64,000 nt of DNA from Novosphingobium terrae. GTDB lineage: Bacteria > Pseudomonadota > Alphaproteobacteria > Sphingomonadales > Sphingomonadaceae. How positions within the stretch are numbered: position 1 is the stretch's first letter; the number at the start of each line of letters is the position of its first letter. Shown here piece after piece: positions 52,778 through 61,398 of this stretch. Where the stretch lies: positions 2,604,001 through 2,668,000 of the forward strand of contig NZ_JABVZR010000002.1 of assembly GCF_017163935.1 (NCBI RefSeq), written 5' to 3'. The notes beneath the pieces were generated by a model. The model made no database searches. It saw nothing but the letters and a program-made list of their open reading frames with translations, and was not told the origin of the DNA. Position numbers and translations under genes: made by a program.

Positions 52778-53692
52778 TCAGCGCAGATCGGGATCGGGCA
52801 GGCCCGCGCGGCGGTGCGCGGCCAGCAGGGCATTGTGCATCAGCGTCATGATCGTCATCGGGCCGACGCCGCCCGGCACCGGGGTGATGGCGCCCGCGCG
52901 CTCTTTCGCGACGGCGAAGTCCACATCGCCCACCAGCACCTTGCGCCCATCGCGGACGATACGGCTGGTGCCGACATCGATCACCGTGGCGCCCGGCTTG
53001 ATCCAGTCGCCCTTGATCATTTCGGCGCTGCCGACAGCGGCGACGACGATATCGGCCTGAGCGACCTTGGCGGCCAGATCGCGCGTGCGCGAATGGGCGA
53101 TGGTCACGGTGGCGTTGCGTGAGAGCAGCAGCTGCGCCATCGGCTTGCCCACCAGAATGGAGCGGCCCACCACGATGGCGTCCAGCCCGGAGAGCGAGCC
53201 CAGCTGCGCCTCCAGCAGCATCAGGCAGCCCAGCGGCGTGCAGGAGACGAGCCCCGGCAGGCCCGAAGCCAGCAACCCGGCGCTGATCGGATGCAGCCCG
53301 TCGACATCCTTGGCCGGGTCGATCGCCTCGATCACCGGCAGCGAGTCGAGATGGCCGGGCAGGGGCAGTTGCACCAGAATGCCGTCCACGCTCTCATCGG
53401 CGTTGAGCTGTGCCACCAGCGCCAGCAGTTCTTCCTGACTGGCACTTTCGGGCAGCACATGTTCGAAGCTTTCCATGCCCAGCTGGCGGGCCATCTTGCC
53501 CTTGCTGCGGACATAGACTTCGCTGGCCGGATCGCTGCCGACCAGCACCACGGCCAGACCGGGACGCCGACCGGTGGCGGCGGTGAAAGCCGGAATGGCG
53601 CGGGCAATCCGCTCCCCCAGACCTTGCGAGAAGGCCTTGCCGTCGATGATGTTGCCGCCAATGATGTTGTCGTTTGTGATTTTGGCTGTCAT
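52778..53692 (-). CDS. folD: Methylene-THF dehydrogenase / methenyl-THF cyclohydrolase
   Basis: A 304-residue bifunctional enzyme that oxidises methylene-THF to methenyl-THF and hydrolyses it to 10-formyl-THF. Seen: the catalytic Lys region [34 protein letters not shown], the nucleotide loop [16 protein letters not shown] and the end [15 protein letters not shown]. In the island it would take the methylene-THF made by the preceding FAD-GcvT enzyme. It has an extra N-terminal stretch ([10 protein letters not shown]) before the usual start of the fold; the true start may be the later ATG-free valine region, but GTG/ATG at 53692 is kept. Confidence 0.94.
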   Translation of the reverse strand: MTAKITNDNIIGGNIIDGKAFSQGLGERIARAIPAFTAATGRRPGLAVVLVGSDPASEVYVRSKGKMARQLGMESFEHVLPESASQEELLALVAQLNADESVDGILVQLPLPGHLDSLPVIEAIDPAKDVDGLHPISAGLLASGLPGLVSCTPLGCLMLLEAQLGSLSGLDAIVVGRSILVGKPMAQLLLSRNATVTIAHSRTRDLAAKVAQADIVVAAVGSAEMIKGDWIKPGATVIDVGTSRIVRDGRKVLVGDVDFAVAKERAGAITPVPGGVGPMTIMTLMHNALLAAHRRAGLPDPDLR

Positions 53693-53780
53693 CGCACATC
53701 CATTCCCAAAGAGCGTTTCGGTGTTGCTCAGCCCGCGCCGGGTTGTGACTGAGGAGCGCGGCGCGGGCTGAACCTGCCGA

Positions 53781-54638
53781 TCAGGGCGTGAAGACCACCG
53801 TGCGATGGCTGTTGAGCATCACCCGCCCTTCCAGATGGCTCTTGACCGCGCGGGCCAGCACGCGGCTTTCGGTGTCGCGGCCCGTCGCCACGAAATCCTC
53901 GCTGGTCAGGCTGTGGCTGACGCGCTGGGTTTCCTGCTCGATGATCGGGCCCTCATCCAGATCGGGGGTGACGTAATGGGCGGTCGCGCCGATCAGCTTG
54001 ACGCCGCGCGCATGGGCCTGATGATAAGGCTTGGCGCCCTTGAAGCTGGGCAGGAAGGAATGGTGGATGTTGATCACCATGCCAAACAGCTTTTCCGACA
54101 GATCGTTCGAGAGCACCTGCATATAGCGGGCCAGCACCACCAGCTCCGCGCCCGTGTCCTGCACCAGCTTCAGCAGCTTGGCCTCCTGCTCGGCCTTGTT
54201 CTCCTTGTTGACCGGCCAGTGGTGGAAGGGGATGCCCTCGATGTCGGCGGCCTTGCGGGCGTCTTCGTGGTTGGAGACGATGGCGGCCACTTCGGCGTTC
54301 AGCCAGCCCACCTTGATCTGATAGAGCAGGTGATGCATCGCATGGTCGAACTTCGAGACCATGATGATGATCCGGGGCTTCTTGGCCACATCGGTGACCT
54401 TGAGGTTCAGGTCGAAACGGTCGACCGAGGGCTTGAGCGCCAGCTCGATATCGTCGCGCGTCACCTCGGGGGGCACGATGACGGCGATGCGCAGGAAGAA
54501 ATGATCGGCTTGTCGGTCCCAGAACTGGTTCGATTCCAGAATGTTGGCGCCCCGGGCGGCCAACGCCGTGGTCACCGCCGCCACGATGCCGGGTTGGTCG
54601 GCGCAACTCAGCCGCACGATGTAGGATGTGTCACTCAT
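53781..54638 (-). CDS. purU: Formyltetrahydrofolate deformylase
   Basis: A 285-residue hydrolase that releases formate and THF from 10-formyl-THF. An N-terminal ACT domain (about 1-80; [20 protein letters not shown]) is followed by a formyltransferase-like domain with the catalytic triad Asn/His/Asp in [11 protein letters not shown] and [12 protein letters not shown]. Together with FolD it turns the carbon taken from betaine methyl groups into formate and frees THF for the next round. GGGAGAGG precedes the ATG. It lies 27 bp after etfA. Confidence 0.95.
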   Translation of the reverse strand: MSDTSYIVRLSCADQPGIVAAVTTALAARGANILESNQFWDRQADHFFLRIAVIVPPEVTRDDIELALKPSVDRFDLNLKVTDVAKKPRIIIMVSKFDHAMHHLLYQIKVGWLNAEVAAIVSNHEDARKAADIEGIPFHHWPVNKENKAEQEAKLLKLVQDTGAELVVLARYMQVLSNDLSEKLFGMVINIHHSFLPSFKGAKPYHQAHARGVKLIGATAHYVTPDLDEGPIIEQETQRVSHSLTSEDFVATGRDTESRVLARAVKSHLEGRVMLNSHRTVVFTP

Positions 54639-54665
54639 GATGATGCCTCTCCCGGAGGTCTGGCG

Positions 54666-55604
54666 TTACAGGGAAAGCTGCTGTTCGAAGGCGGGGACCA
54701 GCTCGAAGAGGTCGCCCACCAGCCCGTAGTCGGCGACCTGGAAGATCGGCGCATCCGGGTCCTTGTTGATCGCGACGATGACCTTGGCGTCCTTCATCCC
54801 CGCCAGATGCTGGATCGCCCCCGAGATGCCGCAGGCGACATAGAGATCGGGCGCAATGATCTTGCCGGTCTGGCCCACCTGCCAGTCATTGGGCGCATAG
54901 CCCGCATCGACCGCCGCACGTGAGGCGCCCACGGCGGCCCCGAGCCGGTCGGCCAGCGGCAGGATCGTGTCGCGGAAGCTTTGTTCGGAGCCCAATGCGC
55001 GTCCCCCCGAAACCACCAGCCGGGCCGAGGCCAGTTCGGGCCTTTCGCTGACGGCAAAGCGGTTTTCCTTGAAGGCCGACAGGCCAGAGGCGGGCGATGC
55101 GCCGATGTCCTCGATGGGCGCTGCCGCATTGCCATGGGGGGCAGGGGCGAAACCGGCGGTGCGCACGGTGATGACCCTGGTGTTATCGCTGCTCTGCACG
55201 GTCTGCACCGCATTACCGGCATAGATCGGGCGCTTGAACGTATCGGGCGCAACCACGGCAATGATCTCAGACACCTGCATCACGTCGAGCAGGGCGGCGA
55301 CACGGGGCAGGATGCTCTTGCCGGTGGTGGTCGCCGCAGCGACGATGTTGGTGTAGCCGGAGGCCAGAGAGAGCAGCAGCGCACTGGCCGGTTCGGCGAG
55401 GTGATGTTCGAGATCGTCGCTCTGGGCGAGCAGCACCTTGCGGATGCCTTGCAGATGCGCGGCAGCCTCGGCCACGGCTTGCGCCGCCTTGCCGATGACC
55501 AGAACATCGACCTCGGCGCCGATCTGGAGCGCTGCCGTCAGCGCGCGGGCGGTCTGTTCGGACAGGACCGCATTGTCATGTTCCGCGAGAAGAAGGGTGG
55601 ACAT
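54666..55604 (-). CDS. etfA: Electron transfer flavoprotein alpha subunit
   Basis: A 312-residue ETF alpha subunit. The C-terminal FAD domain carries [74 protein letters not shown], all diagnostic. It pairs with EtfB 21 bp upstream to take electrons from the dimethylglycine dehydrogenase-like flavoprotein and pass them to ETF-QO (44059). Confidence 0.96.
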   Translation of the reverse strand: MSTLLLAEHDNAVLSEQTARALTAALQIGAEVDVLVIGKAAQAVAEAAAHLQGIRKVLLAQSDDLEHHLAEPASALLLSLASGYTNIVAAATTTGKSILPRVAALLDVMQVSEIIAVVAPDTFKRPIYAGNAVQTVQSSDNTRVITVRTAGFAPAPHGNAAAPIEDIGASPASGLSAFKENRFAVSERPELASARLVVSGGRALGSEQSFRDTILPLADRLGAAVGASRAAVDAGYAPNDWQVGQTGKIIAPDLYVACGISGAIQHLAGMKDAKVIVAINKDPDAPIFQVADYGLVGDLFELVPAFEQQLSL

Positions 55605-55625
55605 GATGAGAAACTCCCGGAAAAA

Positions 55626-56375
55626 TCAGAGCACGGCGGCTTCGGTCTTGAGCTTGCCGACCAGTTCGCCAATGTCGCTGAGCTTGATGCCGGCCTTGCG
55701 CGCAGCCGGCTCCTCGGTGGCGATGACCGTCAGGCGGGGGCGGATCGCGACGCCGTAATCGGCGGGGGCCTTTTCCTCGATCGGCTTTTTCTTGGCCTTC
55801 ATGATGCTGGGTAGCGAGGCATAGCGCGGCTCGTTCAGCCGCAGATCGACCGTGACGATGCTGGGCAGCGTGACCTCGATCACCTGCAAGCCGCCGTCGA
55901 CTTCACGCGTGACCTCCGCCTTGTCGCCGGACAGGCTGATGTGCGAGGCGAAGGTGGCCTGCGACCAGCCCAGCAGGGCCGAAAGCATCTGGCCGGTCTG
56001 GTTGCAATCATCGTCGATGGCCTGCTTGCCCAGCAGGACGAGGCGGGGCTGTTCAGCCTCGATCACGCCCTTCAGCAGTCGGGCGACATCGAGTGGCTCG
56101 ACGGCCTCATCGGTCTTGATCAGGATGGCGCGGTCGGCGCCCATGGCCAGGGCATGGCGCAGCACATCCTGAGCCTGCGCAGGCCCGACGGAGACGGCGA
56201 TGATCTCCTCGACCAGACCCGCTTCCTTCAGCCGCACGGCTTCCTCGGTGGCGATTTCGTCGAAGGGGTTGATGGACATTTTGACATTCGCCAGATCCAC
56301 GCCCGAACCGTCGCTTTTGACGCGGATCTTGACGTTGAAATCCACGACTCGTTTCACCGGCACCAGGACTTTCAT
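55626..56375 (-). CDS. etfB: Electron transfer flavoprotein beta subunit
   Basis: A 249-residue ETF beta subunit. Seen: [38 protein letters not shown], the AMP-binding region [20 protein letters not shown] and VEVTLP-like [20 protein letters not shown], with a Lys-rich C-terminal tail. First gene of the minus-strand run etfB-etfA-purU-folD-dimethylglycine dehydrogenase-folB-gbcA-gbcB. It starts 347 bp from the divergent GbdR-like regulator. Confidence 0.96.
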   Translation of the reverse strand: MKVLVPVKRVVDFNVKIRVKSDGSGVDLANVKMSINPFDEIATEEAVRLKEAGLVEEIIAVSVGPAQAQDVLRHALAMGADRAILIKTDEAVEPLDVARLLKGVIEAEQPRLVLLGKQAIDDDCNQTGQMLSALLGWSQATFASHISLSGDKAEVTREVDGGLQVIEVTLPSIVTVDLRLNEPRYASLPSIMKAKKKPIEEKAPADYGVAIRPRLTVIATEEPAARKAGIKLSDIGELVGKLKTEAAVL

Positions 56376-56722
56376 GACCTCATCCTCTCAGGTTTTCGGG
56401 CGAGCGGCGGCGCGCGGATGACCTGCACCGGCGGGCGTGCTGCCCATCGGCCGATTGCGATCGCTCTTCCCGTTTTCCCTTGTCTGCCCGGTGCGGGGGT
56501 TCCGGCCGGACAGACGGTTTCCTTATGCTTTTGCTGCGATCTCCCCGGGCTCTTGCAAAGGGCCGGAGCGCCTTGGTCGGGGCTCCGGCTCAGGTGCAGG
56601 ATGCTGCGGGGTGTCCATCAGCAGACGAACTATTGCGTCGCATCCGTCCCGGCGAAAAGAATGATTGCGTCAAATCACACCCATCTCTACGACATCGGGC
56701 AGAAAATAATGGAGAGTGATGC
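56376..56722. promoter_or_regulatory. Divergent control region of etfB and the GbdR-like gene, with candidate site (copy 2)
   Basis: A 347-bp gap without a supported gene. At 56530-56569 it holds the block TTTGCTGC-N10-GGCTCTTGCAAAGGGCCGGAGC in part shared with the gbcA upstream region. An AT-richer stretch (56655-56712, with AAAATAATGGAGAG) just before the regulator serves as its leader. The GC-rich part 56560-56585 can form a hairpin (GGCCGGAGCGCC / GGGGCTCCGGCT in part). Confidence 0.5.
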
Positions 56723-57814
56723 ATGGATTTGTCGCGCAATGAGTCGCGTCCCGGCCTCCAGTCAACCCTTGCAGCAGCAGCGCGGCATCGAGCAGGCGGC
56801 CCCCGCCTTTCGATCGGGTTTATCCTGACCAAGCGCTTCACTTTGTGTGCTTTTGCCAATTTCGTCGATGTGCTGCGACTGGCCGCCGATGAGGGGGATC
56901 GCAGCCGCCATATTCTGTGCGAATGGACGATCGTATCGGATACGATGCGCGCGATTCCCTCCAGCTCGGGCATCGCCATTCAGCCCGATGAGCGGTTGGG
57001 CGATCCGCGTCGCTTCGATTACATCGTGGTGGTCGGCGGGCTGATCGATGAGATCGAGGATTTCGGCAGCGATTACATCGCCTATCTGCAACAGGCAGCG
57101 GCGCTTGGTGTCCCTCTGGTGGGGGTATGCGGGGGCGCTTTCCTGCTGCATCTGGCCGGGGTGCTCAAGGGCTACAAATGCTGCGTGAGCTGGTTTCATC
57201 ACCGCGATTTTCTGGAGCAGTTCGAAGGGCTTGACCCGGTGTCCGACCAGATTTTCATCGTCGATCGCGACCGGCTGACCTGTTCGGGCGGCGCGAGTTC
57301 GGCGCATCTGGCGGCCTATCTGGTTGAGAAGCATATCGGGCGCGCGCAGGCCAGCAAGAGCCTGCACATCATGATCATTGATGATGCCTTGGCCGGCGAA
57401 AAACCGCAGCCGGGCATTCCGCTCGATCTCAAGGCGCAGGACCCCATCGTTCAGCGCGCCCTGCTGATCACCCAGCAGAACATCGAAACGCCGCTCTCCG
57501 TGGCCGAGATCGCCACCCGCATGGGCAAGAGCAAGAGGCAGCTTGAAAGGCGCTTCCAGACGGCGCTGGGCGTGTCGCCTCAGGTGGCCTTCATGGATGT
57601 GCGCCTGTCCTTCGTGAAGCATTTTCTGGAGACCACGGACCGCTCGATCACGGCCATCGCCGTGGAATGCGGTTTTTGCGATTCATCGCATATGAGCCGG
57701 ATGTTTCGCCGCCGTTTCGGCCATTCGCCTGTAGAGGCGCGCATGCAGGCGGGCAAATCCGGGCCGGTGGCAGCGCCCCGGATCGAGGAGGTGGCCGCGA
57801 TCCCCGTGGCTTGA
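56723..57814 (+). CDS. gbdR: GbdR-like AraC-family activator of betaine catabolism
   Basis: A 363-residue regulator: N-terminal DJ-1/PfpI (GATase1-like) domain about 28-215 with Cys136 in VGVCGGAFLLHLAG, then two AraC helix-turn-helix motifs (about 250-345; LSVAEIATRMGKSKRQLERR, ITAIAVECGFCDSSHMSRMF, RRRFGHSP). This architecture and the neighbourhood match Pseudomonas GbdR, which answers to betaine and dimethylglycine and turns on gbc, dgc and sox genes. Related CdhR and ArgR-like regulators answer to carnitine or arginine, so the effector is inferred. GGAGAG lies 6 nt upstream of the ATG. Confidence 0.88.
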   Translation: MDLSRNESRPGLQSTLAAAARHRAGGPRLSIGFILTKRFTLCAFANFVDVLRLAADEGDRSRHILCEWTIVSDTMRAIPSSSGIAIQPDERLGDPRRFDYIVVVGGLIDEIEDFGSDYIAYLQQAAALGVPLVGVCGGAFLLHLAGVLKGYKCCVSWFHHRDFLEQFEGLDPVSDQIFIVDRDRLTCSGGASSAHLAAYLVEKHIGRAQASKSLHIMIIDDALAGEKPQPGIPLDLKAQDPIVQRALLITQQNIETPLSVAEIATRMGKSKRQLERRFQTALGVSPQVAFMDVRLSFVKHFLETTDRSITAIAVECGFCDSSHMSRMFRRRFGHSPVEARMQAGKSGPVAAPRIEEVAAIPVA

Positions 57815-57846
57815 TAGTTCGGCCCGGCTAGCTGCCGGGCTGACCG

Positions 57847-59130
57847 TCAGAAGTAATAGCCCATCAGCACCAGGACGGCGGATTTGAGCCGGTTGTCTCC
57901 CCCTTGCGCCGCGCCCGAGACATATTGCCCTGCGCCCACATAGGGATCGTTGCGGCCCACCATCAGTTCGGACCACACGCGCACATGGCCATGGGCCTTG
58001 TCGGTCCAGAAAGCGCCCAGCGTCAGGCGTTCGCTGTCGGCGAAGCCGGCCTGTTGTTTCAGAAAGCGGGCGTAATTGGCATAGAGGCTCAGCTTGACCG
58101 GCAGCTTGCCGGTGTCGATCTGGCGGCCCACCTCACCGAACAGCATCGTGCCTCTGGTGGCGATGTTGAAGGAGGAATCGTAATCGCCCACTGCGATCAG
58201 ATCGTTGCGGATGGGATTGCGCGCATCGATATCCTGTCGCGCGGCCAGCAGCTTGGCATGCCAGGCGCCCTGTTCGAGCTTGGCGCTCAGTGCGAAAGCG
58301 CGGCGGGTGCCGTCCTGCCCGGTGTCGAAATTATGGATGGTTGAAAACCAGCCTGATCCCATCAGCGTCAGCGTCGCGCCCTGCGGGGTGGTGGTGCGAT
58401 AGTTGACACGCCCTACCACCATATTGCGCTCGGTGTTGTGCGAGGCGGCAGGCAGGTAGCTGTCACCCTTGACGAAATTGACGGAAAAGCGGGCACTGTC
58501 CTCGCTGATGCCGAAAGCATTGGCGGCCGTTGTCGGAAAGTAACCGACATCGAAGCCGACATGCTTGCCTTGATGGGACACTGTTACGCCCATGTTGTAG
58601 ACTTCTTCCAGCCCATAGACGAAGCCAAGGCTGTTGAAGAAGGCCGATCCCCACCAGCGTTCATCGAAAGGAACCGGTTGCAGCCCGACAGTGACTTTGT
58701 CACGCGGACTCAGCTTGGCGCCGACATAGGCATACATGGGAAAGCTGATCTCGCCGGGGTAGTTCTTGTAGCCGCTGGCCCGGCCATAGATGAAGCTGCC
58801 GCCATAGAAGCGATATTGTGCCGAACCGAAGATCACCGATGAATCGTAATCGGCGGTGAGAAGCAGCGTGTCGAAAGAGAGATGCGAGGATGTGTCTTTC
58901 TGGCCCTGTCCATTCACATCGTTGAAGCGCAGATCGTAGCGTGCCCGGATCGCGCCGCCCAGCTTGAGTTTGCCCTTTGGGGGCGATGCCTCGATGGCGG
59001 CGGGCGGATCAGGAGGGGGCTGCGCATCGCTGCTTGCCTCGCTTTGGGGTGGGACAGGGGGCAGTGTGTCGACCGCTCCGTCAGGCAGCACAGCTGCACC
59101 GGCCAACGCCGCCAGCAGCAGGGCGATCAT
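57847..59130 (-). CDS. Outer-membrane porin-like beta-barrel protein
   Basis: A 427-residue barrel protein with a hydrophobic start (IALLLAALAGAAVL), a Pro-rich linker (about 22-50, PPVPPQSEASSDAQPPPDPP) and about 16 amphipathic strands (LKLGGAIRARYDLRFND, VMVVGRVNYRT-like NMVVGRVNYRTTT, VRVWSELMVGRN), ending SAVLVLMGYYF with terminal Phe. It resembles phosphate- or solute-selective porins of the OprP/OprO type only in shape. In this setting it may pass betaine or a related compound across the outer membrane (inference). It follows the BCCT gene by 180 bp. Confidence 0.75.
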   Translation of the reverse strand: MIALLLAALAGAAVLPDGAVDTLPPVPPQSEASSDAQPPPDPPAAIEASPPKGKLKLGGAIRARYDLRFNDVNGQGQKDTSSHLSFDTLLLTADYDSSVIFGSAQYRFYGGSFIYGRASGYKNYPGEISFPMYAYVGAKLSPRDKVTVGLQPVPFDERWWGSAFFNSLGFVYGLEEVYNMGVTVSHQGKHVGFDVGYFPTTAANAFGISEDSARFSVNFVKGDSYLPAASHNTERNMVVGRVNYRTTTPQGATLTLMGSGWFSTIHNFDTGQDGTRRAFALSAKLEQGAWHAKLLAARQDIDARNPIRNDLIAVGDYDSSFNIATRGTMLFGEVGRQIDTGKLPVKLSLYANYARFLKQQAGFADSERLTLGAFWTDKAHGHVRVWSELMVGRNDPYVGAGQYVSGAAQGGDNRLKSAVLVLMGYYF

Positions 59131-59278
59131 GCCGGCCTCCAGCGCAGGATCGCGTGATGCATGGGCACGGGAACAGGCCCCGCGCCGGTCGGTAGGGATG
59201 CCATGCGTGAAATCCTCTCTGGGTTGGCGCGTTGCCGGGCTCTTCTGGCCGGTTGCGCTCTATCGGTGATGGCGTTTT

Positions 59279-59304
59279 GAGGCGGCGGCCCTCACCGCCG
59301 CCTC
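59279..59304. terminator. GC-rich hairpin between the BCCT transporter and porin genes
   Basis: GAGGCGGCGG and CCGCCGCCTC form a perfect 10-bp stem with a 6-nt loop, starting 7 bp after the BCCT stop (minus strand). The minus-strand tail is AAAACG, not T-rich, so it may attenuate or protect the message rather than fully end it. Confidence 0.45.
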
Positions 59305-59310
59305 AACGCT

Positions 59311-61299
59311 TCAGGCTTCTGCCAGTCCGTGGCCGTGTTCGGGGGCTCTGGCCAGCAGGCTGGTCTGCTGGGCCGCCGATAGGGCCAGATAGCGCTCGAA
59401 CTGGAGCAGAATATCGGCAATCAGCTGATCCTGAGACAGGCCCATCACATCATAGCCCCGGCTGCCGTCCGAGAAGTAGGTGCGTGCCTCATGGCGCTGG
59501 TGGGTGGTGATGCCATCGACGCGTGAGAACACCTCTTCAGTCTGACTGGTCGTACGCAGCCCATAGAGGAAACCGCGACGCCCGGCATCGGCTGAGGCCA
59601 GCCACAGCAGCCCGTCCTCGCGTGCCACGGTGGCGGGGCGCCCGCGCTGGGTCAGTTCCCGGGCCACGGCCTGAAGCGCCGGCTCGGCGGTCTGGACGAT
59701 GAACTGGGCGATGTCGCGCTCGCCCGGCCTTTGCAGGGCCAGCGCAAGGCGGGATTGCCATGGCAGTTCGGTCACGGGATGCTGCGGCGCGCGGCTCTGA
59801 TGCGTGTTATATTGCGCCATATCCGCGGCCATACCCTTGAACAGGCCGAAGATCAGCACCAGCATTACCATGGCAAAGGGCAGGGCCGCGATGATCGTTG
59901 CTGCCTTGAGCGCGGCCAGACCGCCAGCGATCAGCAGGATGATCGTCACCAGCGCTTCCAGCACGCACCAGAACAGGCGCTGCAGCAGAGTGGTCTGCGT
60001 CTTGCCGCCCGATCCGATGATGTCCATCACCAGTGAGCCCGAGCTTTGCGAGGAGATGAAGAAAATCGCCACCATGAAGATCGCCAGACCCGTGGTGGCG
60101 GTGGAGAATGGCAGATACTGGAAGAATTTGAACAGGGCGATCGAGACATTGCCCGTCACCGCTTGTGAGATCGCGCCCGCCGCCACGCCATGGTCGAGGA
60201 ACAGGGCGGTGTTGCCGAAGACTGTCATCCACATGAAGGTGAAGGCGCTGGGCAGCAGCAGCACGGCCAGAATGAATTCGCGCACCGTGCGCCCGCGTGA
60301 GATGCGCGCGATGAACATGCCCACGAAAGGCGCCCAGGATACCCACCACGCCCAGTAGAACAGCGTCCAGGCGTTGATCCAGGGGGTGGGCTCATAGGCA
60401 TAGATGTTGAAGGTGCGCGGCACGAAGGTGACCAGATAAAGCCCGAGGTTCTGCACCAGATCGCGCATCAGCTGGACCGTGGGGCCCGCCAGCAGCACGA
60501 AAAGCATCAGCCCCAGTGCGAGCAGAATGTTCAGTTCGCTCAGCCGCTTGATGCCTTTCGACAGGCCCGAGAGCACCGAGATCGTCGCCACGGTGGAAAT
60601 GGCGATGATCAGCCCTACCTGAATGGGGATACTCATCGGCACGCCCAACAGATAGTTCAGCCCGCCATTGACCTGCTGCACGCCCAGCCCCAGCGAGGTC
60701 GCCAGACCGAAGACCGTGCAGCAGATCGCGAAAATATCGACCACATCGCCGATCCGCCCATAGATCTTGTCCTTCAGCAGCGGATAGAGGCCCGAACGGA
60801 TCGTCAGCGGCAGATTGTAGCGATAGCCGAAATAGGCCAGCGACAGGCCGACCACCGAATAGATCGACCAGGCATGAATGCCCCAGTGGAAGAAGGTGAT
60901 GCTCATCGCCTCCTTCTGCGCGGCGATGCTCTGCGCCGGGGCATCGGGAGGCGTGGTGTAATGCATGATCGGCTCGGCTACGGCGTAATACATCAGGCCG
61001 ATACCCTTGCCGGCCGCGAACAGCATCGCCACCCAAGAGGCGAAGCGGAAATCGGGCTCGCAATCGTCGGGCCCCAGCTTCAGGCTGCCATAGCGGCTGA
61101 AGCACAGCACCGTGGCCGAAAGCAGGAAGATGCCCACCGCCAGCAGATAGAACCAGCCCACCTCGGCCAGCACCTGCTTCTCCACGATGGAGAGGAAGGC
61201 CTCGGCCTGATGCGGCAGGAAGGCGCCGACGCCCAGCAGGGCCAGAATGACCCCCACAGCGCCGTAAAACACCGGCGGATTGATGACGAATTTGACCAT
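59311..61299 (-). CDS. BCCT-family betaine/choline transporter with a long C-terminal domain
   Basis: A 662-residue inner-membrane transporter with 12 predicted helices (about residues 10-495) and a hydrophilic C-terminal domain of about 160 residues, as in BetT. The family signature WWVSWAPFVGMFIARISRGR is exact, and the aromatic cage helix FHWGIHAWSIYSVVGL is present. In the first substrate helix the usual GMGIG reads GKGIG, with Lys98 where Na+-driven BetP has Met150. It sits between fdhA and the porin gene, beside the betaine island, so betaine, choline or carnitine is likely the substrate. Confidence 0.93.
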   Translation of the reverse strand: MVKFVINPPVFYGAVGVILALLGVGAFLPHQAEAFLSIVEKQVLAEVGWFYLLAVGIFLLSATVLCFSRYGSLKLGPDDCEPDFRFASWVAMLFAAGKGIGLMYYAVAEPIMHYTTPPDAPAQSIAAQKEAMSITFFHWGIHAWSIYSVVGLSLAYFGYRYNLPLTIRSGLYPLLKDKIYGRIGDVVDIFAICCTVFGLATSLGLGVQQVNGGLNYLLGVPMSIPIQVGLIIAISTVATISVLSGLSKGIKRLSELNILLALGLMLFVLLAGPTVQLMRDLVQNLGLYLVTFVPRTFNIYAYEPTPWINAWTLFYWAWWVSWAPFVGMFIARISRGRTVREFILAVLLLPSAFTFMWMTVFGNTALFLDHGVAAGAISQAVTGNVSIALFKFFQYLPFSTATTGLAIFMVAIFFISSQSSGSLVMDIIGSGGKTQTTLLQRLFWCVLEALVTIILLIAGGLAALKAATIIAALPFAMVMLVLIFGLFKGMAADMAQYNTHQSRAPQHPVTELPWQSRLALALQRPGERDIAQFIVQTAEPALQAVARELTQRGRPATVAREDGLLWLASADAGRRGFLYGLRTTSQTEEVFSRVDGITTHQRHEARTYFSDGSRGYDVMGLSQDQLIADILLQFERYLALSAAQQTSLLARAPEHGHGLAEA

Positions 61300-61398
61300 G
61301 CACCTCTCTCCCCGAGAGACTGTTGTTTTATCCTGTGATGGCGCCGAAGCGGGGTAAAAGCGAGCCGTTCCAGCCCCGCTTCCGCCCCGCGCCGGGCA

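Noticed and set aside
50281..52851. 856-residue plus-strand open frame opposite the DMGDH-like gene
   Set aside because: The minus-strand protein has full FAD and GcvT motifs and a good ribosome-binding site; the plus-strand text has none.
56376..56722. Glycine riboswitch in the leader between etfB and gbdR
   Set aside because: A GGACAG-like string (56507-56513) occurs, but the paired stems and the conserved GGAGAG...CTCTCAGG parts are not in the right order or strand.
59234..59258. CCGGGCTCTT...GGCCGG upstream of the porin gene, resembling part of the gbcA/etfB block
   Set aside because: The spacing between the two parts differs (2 against 6 nt) and the TTTGCTGC half is missing; probably chance in GC-rich DNA.
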